Source of the DNA: Mesorhizobium sp. dw_380
GTDB lineage: Bacteria; Pseudomonadota; Alphaproteobacteria; Rhizobiales; Rhizobiaceae
Length of the DNA stretch: 64,000 bases
Reading direction: 5' to 3'
Assembly: GCF_018588885.1 (NCBI RefSeq)
Contig: NZ_JAFFIW010000009.1
Coordinates: 1 to 64,000, forward strand
Below are positions 18,771-27,750 of this stretch, one piece after another. The position numbers and the translations under genes were made by a program. Every line of letters starts with the position of its first letter. Within the stretch, counting starts at the first letter, position 1. Under the pieces are notes generated by a model, which worked only from the letters and a program-made list of their open reading frames with translations, did not search any database and was not told where the DNA came from.

Positions 18771-19334
18771 TCAGAACAGGCGTTCGCGGACGTAGACCGT
18801 ATCTCCGGGCAGCAGCGGATCGGACGTCACCACGCGGCCCGTCATCACCTTGCCGTTGATGTCGCGGGTGATGTCGACGCTTTCCTGGTTGGCGCGTGGG
18901 GTGAAGCCGCCGGCAATGGCGATGGCCTTCTGCACGGTCAGGCCGGGCACGTAGGAATACTGACCGGCAGCGCCCACTTCGCCCATGACGAAGATCGGCC
19001 GGTAGCGATCGATCTCGACCGAGACGTCGGGGTCGCGCAGATAGCCTTGCCGCAATTTGTCGGCGATCTCCTTTTCCATCTGCTGCGCGGTGTGGCCACG
19101 GGCCGGAATGGCGCCGACAAGCGGGAAGGAGATGTAGCCGGACTGGTCGACACTGTAGGTGTTGGTCAGTCCGTCCTGCTCGAAGACCGTAACGCGGACG
19201 CGGTCGCCCGCGCCCAGACGATAAGGCTGGTCAAGGACTTCGTGGAAGGCCGCGGGCGTTGGCCGGTAACTGGAGCAGCCGGCGAGCATCGACACGGCAA
19301 GCAGCGCGTGAAAGAGGGAAGCAGTGCTTTTCAT
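18771..19334 (-). CDS. wza: Polysaccharide export outer-membrane lipoprotein (Wza/GumB family)
   Basis: 187 aa. A lipoprotein signal (LLAVSMLAGC lipobox) is followed by the Poly_export domain (YRLGAGDRVRVTVFEQDGLT, then SGYISFPLVGAIPARGHT) and one SLBB domain (GEVGAAGQYSYVPGLTVQKA, GGFTPRAN). It is shorter than E. coli Wza (379 aa), as in GumB/ExoF-type short OPX proteins that lack the C-terminal pore helix region. ATG 19334 starts the lipoprotein signal; a longer frame begins at 19382. It is the first gene of the leftward cluster, divergent from gumC. Confidence 0.92.
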   Translation of the reverse strand: MKSTASLFHALLAVSMLAGCSSYRPTPAAFHEVLDQPYRLGAGDRVRVTVFEQDGLTNTYSVDQSGYISFPLVGAIPARGHTAQQMEKEIADKLRQGYLRDPDVSVEIDRYRPIFVMGEVGAAGQYSYVPGLTVQKAIAIAGGFTPRANQESVDITRDINGKVMTGRVVTSDPLLPGDTVYVRERLF

Positions 19335-19591
19335 GACCGGATACGTACCTTCGACTGGCCGCTGCGGCGTCGCAGCAAACATCTGGGATCGGGTTCGTTA
19401 TCATCCTGTTAGGGTTAATGGCCGGTAAAGGGGCCGGCCGATACCGCTCGCGGCGATAAGCATTTTGCCATTTTGTCGATTTTTTCTTGTCGCGCGCCAG
19501 TAAAGCCTAACGGTTCCTTACCGCGATCTTAACGGCTGAGTTACCATAGTTGTTTACGGTGCGTGCTGACCCAGTTTCGGAGTAGGGATGC
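19335..19591. promoter_or_regulatory. Divergent promoter region of the polysaccharide genes
   Basis: 257 bp between the wza and gumC-like starts. It is noticeably more AT-rich than its surroundings between 19460 and 19560 and holds several TTAACGG/TTACCG-like words, including the small dyad CGGT-TCCTT-ACCG. Both promoters must lie here, but I could not fix a clear -35/-10 pair. Confidence 0.5.
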
Positions 19592-21883
19592 ATGTCCGTT
19601 CAGTCCGCGGCCGCAGATGTCGACGTTGACCTCAGGCAGCTCTTCGCCAGCCTGGCGAGGAACTGGCTGCGCATATTGCTCTTCGTTCTGGTGGTGACGG
19701 GCCTGGCGTTTGCATTCGCTTCGTTCGCGACCCGGCACTACAAGGCCCAGACGCAGATCGAAATCGCCCCGCGGGAATCTGTCTACACCCGTCCGGCCGG
19801 CAGCAACAATGACGGCGACAAGCCGATCCTCGACGAGCAAGGCGTCGCCACACAGGTCCAGATAATTTCGTCCAACGAAATCCTCAAACAGGTGGCGCAG
19901 AAGCTCGGCCTGTCGCGGCTGCCTGAGTTCGACGAAACGATCAACATGTCGTCCCTGAGCCGTGTGCTGATCCTGCTTGGGCTGAGAAACGACCCGATGG
20001 ATGTTCCGGCCGATGAACGCGTGTTGAAGAAGATGCGCGAGAAGCTCAACGTCTATGGCGTTGAGAAGACCCGCATCATCGCCATCGAGTTCTCCTCCGA
20101 GGATCCCAAGCTCGCCGCGGCCATCCCCGATGCCATTGCAGCTGCCTATATTGCGGGGCAGGGCGCGGCCAAGAGCGAATCGAACACCGCCGCCGCCGAT
20201 TTCCTGGCGCCTGAGATCGCCGACCTGTCGAAACAGGTCAGGGATGCCGAGGCCAAGGTCGCGGCTTACCGCGCCCAGTCCGGCCTCCTGATCGGCGGTA
20301 ACAATTCGGTCCTCGCCACCCAGCAGCTGGCCGAGCTGTCGACCGAATTGTCGCGCGTGCGGGCCAACCGCGCCGCGGCCGAAGGCACCGCCGACAGCGT
20401 GCGCAAGGCGCTGCAGAATGGCGGCTCGCTGGATTCGCTGCCGGAAGTGCTGTCGTCCGACCTGATCCAGCGTTTGCGGGAGCGGCAGGTCGAGTTGCGC
20501 GCCAACATCGCCGATCTGTCGACGACGATGCTCGACAACCATCCGCGCGTTCGCGCCGCGAAATCACAGCTGGCCGATCTCGACGCGCAGATCCGCAGCG
20601 AAGCCCAGAAGGTCATGAAGGGCCTGGTAATGCAGGCCGATGCCGCCAAGGCGCGCGAAAACCAGCTCGTCGCCGACGTCAACACGCTGAAGGCGGCCTC
20701 GGCTCAGGCCGGCGAACAGCAGGTCGGTCTCGACGCGCTGCAGCGCGATGCCGCCGCCAAGCGCCAGCAGCTCGAACTCTACCTGACCAATTACCGCGAG
20801 GCAGCTTCGCGTCAGGACCGCAACTACGTACCGGTCGACGCCCGGGTTTCCTCGCCGGCTTCGGTGCCCGCCGAACCCTACTTTCCCAAGGTCGGGCCGA
20901 TCGTTGGCGCTGCCGCCGCGGCCTCGCTTCTGCTGGCGGCGGTCTACACACTGCTGCGGGAACTCTTCTCCGGCCGCGCCATGCGTCCGGCGACGGGGGC
21001 ACGTTTCGCACCGATCGACGAAGTGGCGATGCCGCCAACCGCCCGCCAGGAACCGGCCGCCTCCCTGGAGCCATCCGCCCGCCTGGATCCGGTTGCCGCC
21101 AGCGAGTTCGCCGATGGTCCCGCCGAGGCGTCGCGGCCTGAAAGGGTCGCGGATCCGCAGCCTGCTGCCTTGTCCGAGCCCGTCGCCGACGCCGAGCCTG
21201 CCGCCAAAGCCGAACCTGTGACCCAGGCTGAATCCGTGGCCAAGTCCGAGCCGGTCATGGAGGTCCAGCGGCCGCGTTCTGTGCTTGGCGAGATCGACGT
21301 CGAGAAGGCCGCCGAGAAGCTGATCGCCAGCGGAGCCGCGCGTGCCATATTTGTCTCGCCCGAAGGCGACGAGGCGGCCGCTTCGGCGATCCTGGTGGCG
21401 CGCGAGGTGTCCGACGCCGGCCTGCGCGTCCTGCTCCTCGACCTGACCGCCTCGGGCGCTGCTTCGCGGCCGATGCTGGACAGCGGGCTTTTCCCCGGCA
21501 TCACCGACCTGCTTGCTTCGCAGGCGCAGTTCAGCGACGTGATCCATGCCGATCTCTATTCCGACTGCCACGTCATTCCCGTCGGTACCGCCGACCCGGT
21601 CCGCGCCATGCGCGCCGCCGACCGGCTGCCGATCATCATGCAGTCGCTGACCACCGCCTATGATCTGGTGGTGGTCGAATGCGGACCGGCCGATGCGCAA
21701 GGCATCAGCCGCCTGGGCGGTAACGCCACCGAGGTGTTCCTGTCCATGCTCGAGGCGGACGACGAGGTGACGCAGGCCGCGGTCAGGCTGATCGAGAACG
21801 GCTACCCCGACCTGACGCTGGTGACGCCGCTTGGCCACGAGCCGCCGGGCAATCCGGTGCCGGGCCGGCGCTCCGCAGCCTGA
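19592..21883 (+). CDS. GumC-type polysaccharide co-polymerase with degenerate BY-kinase-like domain
   Basis: 763-aa Wzz/GumC-family protein controlling chain length and export. It has an N-terminal Wzz domain with TM1 (24-46), a long periplasmic coiled-coil part (about 190-425), TM2 (434-458), a Pro/Ala/Glu-rich linker (about 480-565, repeated EPVA-like units) and a C-terminal Rossmann-like domain (570-763). That domain aligns with tyrosine kinases of the Wzc/ExoP type, but the Walker A reads SPEGDEAAAS (589-598): the Lys and Ser/Thr are replaced by Asp593 and Glu594. Walker A' keeps only its first Asp (LLLDLT), Walker B is VVVECGP, and there is no C-terminal Tyr cluster. It probably cannot phosphorylate. 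It faces wza across the promoter region. Confidence 0.9.
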   Translation: MSVQSAAADVDVDLRQLFASLARNWLRILLFVLVVTGLAFAFASFATRHYKAQTQIEIAPRESVYTRPAGSNNDGDKPILDEQGVATQVQIISSNEILKQVAQKLGLSRLPEFDETINMSSLSRVLILLGLRNDPMDVPADERVLKKMREKLNVYGVEKTRIIAIEFSSEDPKLAAAIPDAIAAAYIAGQGAAKSESNTAAADFLAPEIADLSKQVRDAEAKVAAYRAQSGLLIGGNNSVLATQQLAELSTELSRVRANRAAAEGTADSVRKALQNGGSLDSLPEVLSSDLIQRLRERQVELRANIADLSTTMLDNHPRVRAAKSQLADLDAQIRSEAQKVMKGLVMQADAAKARENQLVADVNTLKAASAQAGEQQVGLDALQRDAAAKRQQLELYLTNYREAASRQDRNYVPVDARVSSPASVPAEPYFPKVGPIVGAAAAASLLLAAVYTLLRELFSGRAMRPATGARFAPIDEVAMPPTARQEPAASLEPSARLDPVAASEFADGPAEASRPERVADPQPAALSEPVADAEPAAKAEPVTQAESVAKSEPVMEVQRPRSVLGEIDVEKAAEKLIASGAARAIFVSPEGDEAAASAILVAREVSDAGLRVLLLDLTASGAASRPMLDSGLFPGITDLLASQAQFSDVIHADLYSDCHVIPVGTADPVRAMRAADRLPIIMQSLTTAYDLVVVECGPADAQGISRLGGNATEVFLSMLEADDEVTQAAVRLIENGYPDLTLVTPLGHEPPGNPVPGRRSAA

Positions 21884-21913
21884 GACAGAACCGCCCTTGG
21901 AGGCAAGCGTGGC

Positions 21914-22750
21914 CTATCCCAGTTCCAGGGTGGTCACACCGAATATCCTGCTGGCATCGAGCGTCGGGGGCGGGCCTTTGTACATGCGGGTGGTGGTGAA
22001 GGTCGGTGAGAAGCCTGCCGCATCGAGCGCCCCGATGAACTCCACCTTGGTGGCCGGGACGTCGATGTGAAGGTCGCCACCGTCGCACGCGCTCGCCAGG
22101 TCCTCGAACAATTCGAATGCGGTCTGCATGTCGTCGGCGAAGAGTGGGCCGATCTTGAAGCCGCTGCGGCAGGGTCGCGCCACCGCATAGCCGGCCGTTC
22201 CCTGCGATGTTATCGCAGCCAGAGCACGGTGAGGCGGCTGCAGCCATCGTTGCAGGAAGGAGCGCCGGGGCGCGGGAAAGCAAAGCGCGTCATATCTGAT
22301 GATGTCGGGCACCAGTTGCGCGGTCACCATGCGGGACCGCGCGGCGCCGACCGGCAGGGCAGCAAGGCGTCCGCTGTAGCGGATGGTCTCGTAGGCCGGC
22401 CTGAATCCTTTGCTCTGATAGTTGGCCCGTTGCTCTTCGACGCCATCGAGCCCGATGGTGCGCCCGGCCAGCCTGCTCATCCCAGCGGTCCACACCGCCT
22501 TGCCGTAGCCCTTGCCGCGCATGTCCGGACGGCAAATGTAGAGACCGATGAAACCGAAATCGTGCCCATAGGCCACCGCCGAGATCGCGGCGGCCATTTC
22601 GTTGCCGACAAAGGCGCCGATGAAACCCTCCGGATCCGCTGCCTGGAACATCGCCGCATCTCCGAGGCCGGGGTTCCAGCCCTCGGCGGCCGCCCAGTCG
22701 ATGAGCTCAGCCAATTCCTGAAGCGACAGCGTGCGGATGGTCGGTTTCAT
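21914..22750 (-). CDS. Tandem GNAT acetyltransferase (YitH/HolE-like)
   Basis: 278 aa. The N-terminal GNAT domain shows the acetyl-CoA site RGKGYGKAVWTAGM (about 77-90) and the preceding strand FGFIGLYICRPDMRGKG. The C-terminal half (about 150-278) resembles the Acetyltransf_18 domain. It starts 6 bp after the racemase stop and is the last gene of the leftward ABC operon, so it likely modifies the imported compound or its product. The acceptor substrate cannot be read from sequence. Confidence 0.82.
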   Translation of the reverse strand: MKPTIRTLSLQELAELIDWAAAEGWNPGLGDAAMFQAADPEGFIGAFVGNEMAAAISAVAYGHDFGFIGLYICRPDMRGKGYGKAVWTAGMSRLAGRTIGLDGVEEQRANYQSKGFRPAYETIRYSGRLAALPVGAARSRMVTAQLVPDIIRYDALCFPAPRRSFLQRWLQPPHRALAAITSQGTAGYAVARPCRSGFKIGPLFADDMQTAFELFEDLASACDGGDLHIDVPATKVEFIGALDAAGFSPTFTTTRMYKGPPPTLDASRIFGVTTLELG

Positions 22751-22756
22751 GGGTGC

Positions 22757-23509
22757 TCATTTCGCAGCGACGGCTTCGGGCGAGAACGATTTCAGCATAC
22801 CACGATAGGGCTTGGCGAGTGGGTTCGCATAGGCGCCGCGCTTCGATGTCGAGAGGCCGAGAGCCACCAGGGCCTCGGCTTGCTTCAAAGCCGCTCCGAC
22901 GCCATCGACGACAGGCAGACCGAACTCGCTCTGCAACTGGTGGGCAAGATCTGCCATGCCGGCGCAGCCAAGCACGATAGCCTCGGCACGATCCTCCTCC
23001 ACGGCCCGGGCGATCTCGTCGCGCAGCTTGCCAACCGCTCCTGATGCCGGATCCTCGAGCGCCAGCACCGGAATGTCGGCGGCCCGCACGCGCACCCGGC
23101 CCGACATGCCGTAGCGTTGCACCAGTCCCTCCACCGGCACGCGCGAGCGTTCGGTGGTGGTTACGACGCTGAAGCGCTGCGCGATGAAGGAGGCCAGGCT
23201 GAGTGCGGCCTCGCAGATGCCGATAACGGGAATGGCGGCCATAGCCCGGGCGGCATCGAGCCCGGTGTCGTCGAAGCAGGCGATGATGGCGGCCTGAACG
23301 CCGCGACGTTCGCCGGCGGCGATCTCCATCAGCAGGCCGGGCACGGCCAGCGCTTCATCATAATAGCCCTCGATCGAAGCCGGTCCCGTGGACGAGGTGA
23401 CGGCGACGATTTCGGTCCGGACGCCGGCGACGCCGCGCGCGGCCGCCGCGATCGTCTCGGTCATGCTCGCCGTCGTGTTGGGGTTCACCACCAGTATTTG
23501 CACGGTCAC
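22757..23509 (-). CDS. Asp/Glu/hydantoin racemase family protein
   Basis: 250-aa cofactor-independent racemase. Two catalytic Cys are in place: Cys78 (IIACFDDTG) and Cys182 (VLGCAGM), matching the two Cys of characterised hydantoin racemases such as the Sinorhizobium meliloti enzyme. N-terminal ILVVNPNTTASMTE is typical. The start overlaps the upstream permease stop by 4 bp, so racemisation is tied to import. The substrate may be a 5-substituted hydantoin, allantoin or an amino-acid derivative. No hydantoinase or carbamoylase is in the window. Confidence 0.87.
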   Translation of the reverse strand: MTVQILVVNPNTTASMTETIAAAARGVAGVRTEIVAVTSSTGPASIEGYYDEALAVPGLLMEIAAGERRGVQAAIIACFDDTGLDAARAMAAIPVIGICEAALSLASFIAQRFSVVTTTERSRVPVEGLVQRYGMSGRVRVRAADIPVLALEDPASGAVGKLRDEIARAVEEDRAEAIVLGCAGMADLAHQLQSEFGLPVVDGVGAALKQAEALVALGLSTSKRGAYANPLAKPYRGMLKSFSPEAVAAK

Positions 23510-24324
23510 GCTCTCGCCCGGCGGCGGCCGACATAGAGGATCGCGCCCAGCGTCGCCAGGATTATCAGGAAGGAGAACACGGTGGTCACCGTGCCCAGCG
23601 CATAGAGCACCGGCGTGGTGACATTGGTGGTCATGCCGTAGATCTCGAGCGGCAGTGTGTTGAAGGTTCCTGAGGTCATCAGTGTGCGGGCAAACTCGTC
23701 ATAGGAGAGCGTAAAGCCGAACAGGCCGACACCGATCAGGCTCGGCGCGATCATCGGCAGCACGACATGGGCGAAGGTTTGCCAGGAGGTGGCGCCGAGG
23801 TCGCGCGCGGCCTCCTCATAGGCCGGCGAGAAGCGGTTGAAGACGGCGAACATGATCAGCACGCCGAAGGGCAAGGTCCAGGTCAGATGCGCGCCGAAGG
23901 CCGATGTGTACCAGGCCGGCCGAAAGCCGATCTGCTGGAAGACGACGCCGATACCCAGCGAAATGATGATCGACGGGACGACCAGGCTGGCGACCGCCAG
24001 GTAGAACAAAGCGGTGGCACCGCGAAATTTCCGGCGGAAAGCAAGGCCGGCGAGCAGCGACACCACGACGGTGACGATCATCACCATCACGCCCAGCACC
24101 AGCGAGCGCTTGAAGCTGCCGCCGAAATCGCCAACGGCCTGGCGCTCGAACAGATTGGCGAACCAGTGCAGCGACACGCCGTTGAGCGGGAAGGTGAGGC
24201 CGCCGGTCTCGCCCTGGAAAGACAAGATCAGGATCGCCGACAGCGGCCCGTAGAGGAACAGCACGAACAAGGCGAAAAAGGCCGCGAGCACGTAGAATTC
24301 GAGGGTGCGTCTTTCGTGGCTCAC
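23506..24324 (-). CDS. ABC transporter permease, PotC/YdcV-like
   Basis: 272-aa inner-membrane permease with about six membrane segments and the EAA loop EEAARDLGATSWQTFAHVVLPM. The layout matches PotC-type second permeases of polyamine/opine/thiamine-class importers. The start lies 1 bp from the stop of the preceding permease, and the stop overlaps the racemase start. It works with the permease at 24326-25237, the ATPase at 26649-27737 and the binding protein at 25325-26614. Confidence 0.92.
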   Translation of the reverse strand: MSHERRTLEFYVLAAFFALFVLFLYGPLSAILILSFQGETGGLTFPLNGVSLHWFANLFERQAVGDFGGSFKRSLVLGVMVMIVTVVVSLLAGLAFRRKFRGATALFYLAVASLVVPSIIISLGIGVVFQQIGFRPAWYTSAFGAHLTWTLPFGVLIMFAVFNRFSPAYEEAARDLGATSWQTFAHVVLPMIAPSLIGVGLFGFTLSYDEFARTLMTSGTFNTLPLEIYGMTTNVTTPVLYALGTVTTVFSFLIILATLGAILYVGRRRARA

Positions 24325-24325
24325 G

Positions 24326-25237
24326 TCAAAGCTCCCTGCGGATGTCGACGATGCGCAGGATGCCGGCGACCATGAGCAGCACCAGCACCAGAAGCACCAC
24401 GGCGTTGGCGGCGGCGGCCGGATATTGCAGCAGCGACATCTGGTTCTTCATCATCAGCGCCACCGAAGCGCTCTGGCCGCCCGACATCACCTGCACGGTA
24501 GAGAAGTCGGCCATCACCAGGGTGACGACAAAGATGGTGCCGATCGCCATGCCGGGCTTGGCCAGCGGAATGATGACGTTCCACAACACCTGCCAGCCGG
24601 ACGCACCGGCATCGCGCGCGGCCTCGACCAGCGAACGGTCGATGCGCATCAGCGTGTTGAAGATCGGCGTCACCATGAACAGCGTGTAGAGGTGCACCAT
24701 GGCGAGCACGACCGCGAATTCGGAATAGAGCAGCCATTCGATCGGTTTGGGCACGAGGCCCATATGCACCAGCATCGAGTTGATCAGCCCATTGCGGCCG
24801 AGCACCGGAATCCACGAGATCATGCGGATGATGTTGGAGGTCAGGAACGGCACCGTACAGACCAGGAACAGCACCATCTGCATGGCGGTGGTGCGGATGT
24901 GAAACGCGAGGAAATAGGCGACCCAGAAGCCGATGAACAAGGTCAACGCCCAGACGATGGCGGCGAATTTGATGGTGTTCAGATAGGTCTTCCAGGTGAC
25001 CCAGGAGCCCAGCACGTCGGAATAGTTGGTGGTCAGAAAATCCGGATACATGGCGGCGAAGTCGTAGTCCCAGAAGGAGACCACCACGATCATGATGATC
25101 GGCAACAGCAAAAACGCGCCGAGGATCAGCGCCAGCGGCGCCGACTGCAGATAGGGCGCGACGGCGCTCAGCGAGAAGCGCCGGCGCCTTGCGGGCTTGG
25201 CGGCGGCGATGGTGGAGCGTTCGAGCGCGACTGTCAT
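24326..25237 (-). CDS. ABC transporter permease, PotB-like
   Basis: 303-aa permease with N-terminal cytoplasmic basic stretch (KPARRRRF), six membrane segments and the EAA loop VEAARDAGASGWQVLWNVIIPL. The start is placed at ATG 25237 (MTVALERST), with GAGAG 6 nt upstream. A longer frame to 25288 would read through an intercistronic hairpin and is unlikely. The 87-bp gap to the binding-protein gene holds that hairpin. Confidence 0.9.
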   Translation of the reverse strand: MTVALERSTIAAAKPARRRRFSLSAVAPYLQSAPLALILGAFLLLPIIMIVVVSFWDYDFAAMYPDFLTTNYSDVLGSWVTWKTYLNTIKFAAIVWALTLFIGFWVAYFLAFHIRTTAMQMVLFLVCTVPFLTSNIIRMISWIPVLGRNGLINSMLVHMGLVPKPIEWLLYSEFAVVLAMVHLYTLFMVTPIFNTLMRIDRSLVEAARDAGASGWQVLWNVIIPLAKPGMAIGTIFVVTLVMADFSTVQVMSGGQSASVALMMKNQMSLLQYPAAAANAVVLLVLVLLMVAGILRIVDIRREL

Positions 25238-25275
25238 CAATGCTCTCGGTTTTGGCAATGCGGCCTGAACCGCGG

Positions 25276-25302
25276 CCCCTTCTCCCACGAGGGGAGAAGG
25301 GG
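25276..25302 (-). other. Intercistronic stem-loop between binding protein and permease genes
   Basis: CCCCTTCTCCC (25276-25286) pairs perfectly with GGGAGAAGGGG (25292-25302) around a 5-nt loop. No T run follows on the coding strand, so it is a better candidate for mRNA 3'-end protection or partial attenuation than for full termination. Confidence 0.6.
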
Positions 25303-25324
25303 AAGAGGAGAGGCGCTTGTTCCC

Positions 25325-26614
25325 TTACGCCGCGATGAATTCGTTCCAGCGCTTCACCATGTAGCGGTCCTCGTCCATGACCGAGTTCCAGCAGGCGACC
25401 TTGCCCATGCGCTCTTCGAACGAGCCGCCGTCGCGCACCGCGCCGGCCTTTTCCATGACCGTGCCGTCGGGCGCCTTGATCTCGCCCTTGGCCGGCTTAC
25501 CCTCGATCCAGTAGCCCCACTCGTCCTCGGTCATGAACTTCTTGGCCGAGACCATGTTGGCCGAATAGTACCCCTGGCGGTTGAGGTAGCCGCCGACCCA
25601 GCCCGACGTGTACCAGTTGATGTATTCATAGGCCGCGTCGAGTTCGGCGCCCTTGAGATGGGCGGCCAGGCCAAGACCGCCGCCCCATGAGCGGTAGCCT
25701 TCCTTGAGCGGCTGGAAGCGGCAGGCAATGCCTTTGGAGCGCACGGCGGCAACAGCCGGCGACCACATGGACTGGATGACCACTTCACCCGACGCCATCA
25801 AATTGACGCTCTCGTCGAAGGACTTCCAGAAGGCGCGAAACTGGCCGCCCTGCTTGGCTTTGATCAGGAAGTCGATCGTCTTGTCGATCTCCTCCTTGGT
25901 CATGTTGCCCTTGTCGGCATATTTGATATTGCCCATCGCTTCCATGATCATGGCCGCGTCCATGATGCCGATGGAAGGGATGTTGAGGATGGCTGTCTTG
26001 CCCTTGAAGGCCGGGTCCATGATGTCGGCCCAGCTGGTGATGTCACGGCCGACGAGGTCGGGGCGGATGCCCAGCGTGTCGGCGTTGTAGATGGTGGGCA
26101 CCATGGTGAACCAGTTGGTCGGCGATTTCGCGAAGGTCTTTGAATCCTGCGCCTCGACGAAGCCCACCGTGTGCGGCGCTGTGCCCTGGGCAATTACGCT
26201 GTCCGGTGTCAGCTTGCCGGTTTTGAACAGCGGCACCAGCTCGTCGTAGTATTTCAGCTTGCTGACATCCATAGGCTGCAGCACGCCGGTGGGGAACACC
26301 TTCTTGCAGATCCAGTATTCGATGTCGGCGATGTCGTAGCTGTCGGGCTGGGTCACGGCGCGCTGGGCGGCGGCATCGGAATCGGTCGCCGTCATCTCCA
26401 GTGTGATGCCGAGATCGGCCTTGCACTTGTCGGCGATGGCATTGAGGTTCGACACGCCGGTGCCGAACTGGCGCAGCGTGATGTTGGACTGCGCCCAGAT
26501 GGTCGGGAAGCCTGATATGGCGCCGGAGCCGGCGGCAAGGCCGACGGCGGCGGCACCTGTCTTGAGCAGCGAGCGGCGCGAAATGCCAGTCTTGGTTTCC
26601 ATGGTGTTTGTCAT
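25325..26614 (-). CDS. ABC transporter substrate-binding protein, Tat-exported
   Basis: 429-aa periplasmic binding protein of the PotD/SBP_bac_8 class. A twin-arginine signal (SRRSLLKTGAAAVGLAAG) precedes the mature protein near IWAQSNITLRQFG. The length is longer than PotD (about 350). The start is ATG 26614 with AGGGGAA just upstream; a longer frame to 26716 lacks a ribosome site. Tat export suggests folding before export. It is the second gene of the leftward operon after the ATPase. The ligand is unknown; the linked racemase argues for a chiral nitrogenous compound. Confidence 0.9.
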   Translation of the reverse strand: MTNTMETKTGISRRSLLKTGAAAVGLAAGSGAISGFPTIWAQSNITLRQFGTGVSNLNAIADKCKADLGITLEMTATDSDAAAQRAVTQPDSYDIADIEYWICKKVFPTGVLQPMDVSKLKYYDELVPLFKTGKLTPDSVIAQGTAPHTVGFVEAQDSKTFAKSPTNWFTMVPTIYNADTLGIRPDLVGRDITSWADIMDPAFKGKTAILNIPSIGIMDAAMIMEAMGNIKYADKGNMTKEEIDKTIDFLIKAKQGGQFRAFWKSFDESVNLMASGEVVIQSMWSPAVAAVRSKGIACRFQPLKEGYRSWGGGLGLAAHLKGAELDAAYEYINWYTSGWVGGYLNRQGYYSANMVSAKKFMTEDEWGYWIEGKPAKGEIKAPDGTVMEKAGAVRDGGSFEERMGKVACWNSVMDEDRYMVKRWNEFIAA

Positions 26615-26648
26615 GCCTATTCCCCTATTTTGTTTGGCTTCGTTGAAC

Positions 26649-27737
26649 TCATGAATGAAGGCGGCCGAGGACGATGGCATCCTCGGAATCCCAGGCGAGC
26701 GGTACGGCGTCGCCAATGGCGACGGGTCTGGCGAAGAAGTCGGAATCGTCGATGATGACGGTGAAGTCGTCGATGCCGGCGCCGGTCACCGAGAGCTTCA
26801 CCGTGGCGCCGCGATATTCGATGTTGGAGACGATGCCGGTGAAGCCGAGACCAGGCGAGGGCGCCCCGCCGATGCGCACATGGTCTGTGCGAATGGCGAT
26901 GTCGATCGGCTCTCCCGCCTCCTGGCTCTGACCGCGGGCCGCGAGCGAGCCACCGCCATTGACATCGAAGACGACCATGCCGTCTTGGCTGCCGGTCACC
27001 CGGCCGGAGATGACATTGTGGTCGCCCATGAAGCGCGCGACAAAGGCCGTGGCCGGCCGTTCGAACACGTCGCGCGGAGGTGCCGCCTGCTCGATGCGGC
27101 CATCATTCATCACCACGATCAGATCCGCCAAGGCCATGGCCTCCTCCTGGCTGTGGGTGACATGGACGAAGGTGATGCCGAGCGAGGTCTGCAATTTCTT
27201 CAGCTCGGCACGCATGCGTATCTTCAGGAATGGGTCGAGCGCCGACAGCGGCTCGTCGAGCAGCAGCGCCTCCGGGTCGGTGATCAGCGCCCGGGCCAAT
27301 GCCACGCGCTGCTGCTGGCCACCGGAAAGCTGCGCGGGGCGGCGCGTCGCATAGGCCTCCATCTGCATGAGCTTCAGCATGTCGAGCGCCTTGGCGCGGC
27401 GCTGCTCCTTGTCGACGCCCTTCATCTTCAGACTGAAGGCGACATTGTCGATGAGGTCGAGATGCGGGAACAGCGCGTAGGACTGGAACATCATCGCCGT
27501 GCCGCGCTTGGCCGGCGGCAGGTCGGTAACGACGGTGTTGCCGAGGCGAACATCGCCCGACGAGATGCTCTCGTGGCCGGCGATCATGCGCAGCGTCGAG
27601 GTCTTGCCGCAGCCGGAGGGGCCGAGCAGGCAACAATAGGTGCCCGCCGGTATCTTCAGGCTGATGTCCTCGACGGCGGTCGTCGTTCCATAGACTTTCG
27701 AAACGGACACGATGTCGATCTCGGCGGCTTTGGACAT
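26649..27737 (-). CDS. ABC transporter ATPase, PotA-like
   Basis: 362-aa ATPase with Walker A GPSGCGKTS (39-47), signature LSGGQQQRV, Walker B LLLDEPLSALD, switch VTHSQEEAMAL and a C-terminal TOBE regulatory domain (about 240-362). It is the first gene of the leftward operon, 34 bp before the binding protein. Switch His is followed by Ser (HSQ) rather than the common HDQ, as in many PotA paralogues. Its promoter region is shared with the divergent GntR gene. Confidence 0.93.
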   Translation of the reverse strand: MSKAAEIDIVSVSKVYGTTTAVEDISLKIPAGTYCCLLGPSGCGKTSTLRMIAGHESISSGDVRLGNTVVTDLPPAKRGTAMMFQSYALFPHLDLIDNVAFSLKMKGVDKEQRRAKALDMLKLMQMEAYATRRPAQLSGGQQQRVALARALITDPEALLLDEPLSALDPFLKIRMRAELKKLQTSLGITFVHVTHSQEEAMALADLIVVMNDGRIEQAAPPRDVFERPATAFVARFMGDHNVISGRVTGSQDGMVVFDVNGGGSLAARGQSQEAGEPIDIAIRTDHVRIGGAPSPGLGFTGIVSNIEYRGATVKLSVTGAGIDDFTVIIDDSDFFARPVAIGDAVPLAWDSEDAIVLGRLHS

Positions 27738-27750
27738 TCAGGCTTTCCCG

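Noticed and set aside
25238..25288. N-terminal extension of the PotB-like permease
   Set aside because: It would translate a stem-loop, and the ATG at 25237 has a better ribosome site.
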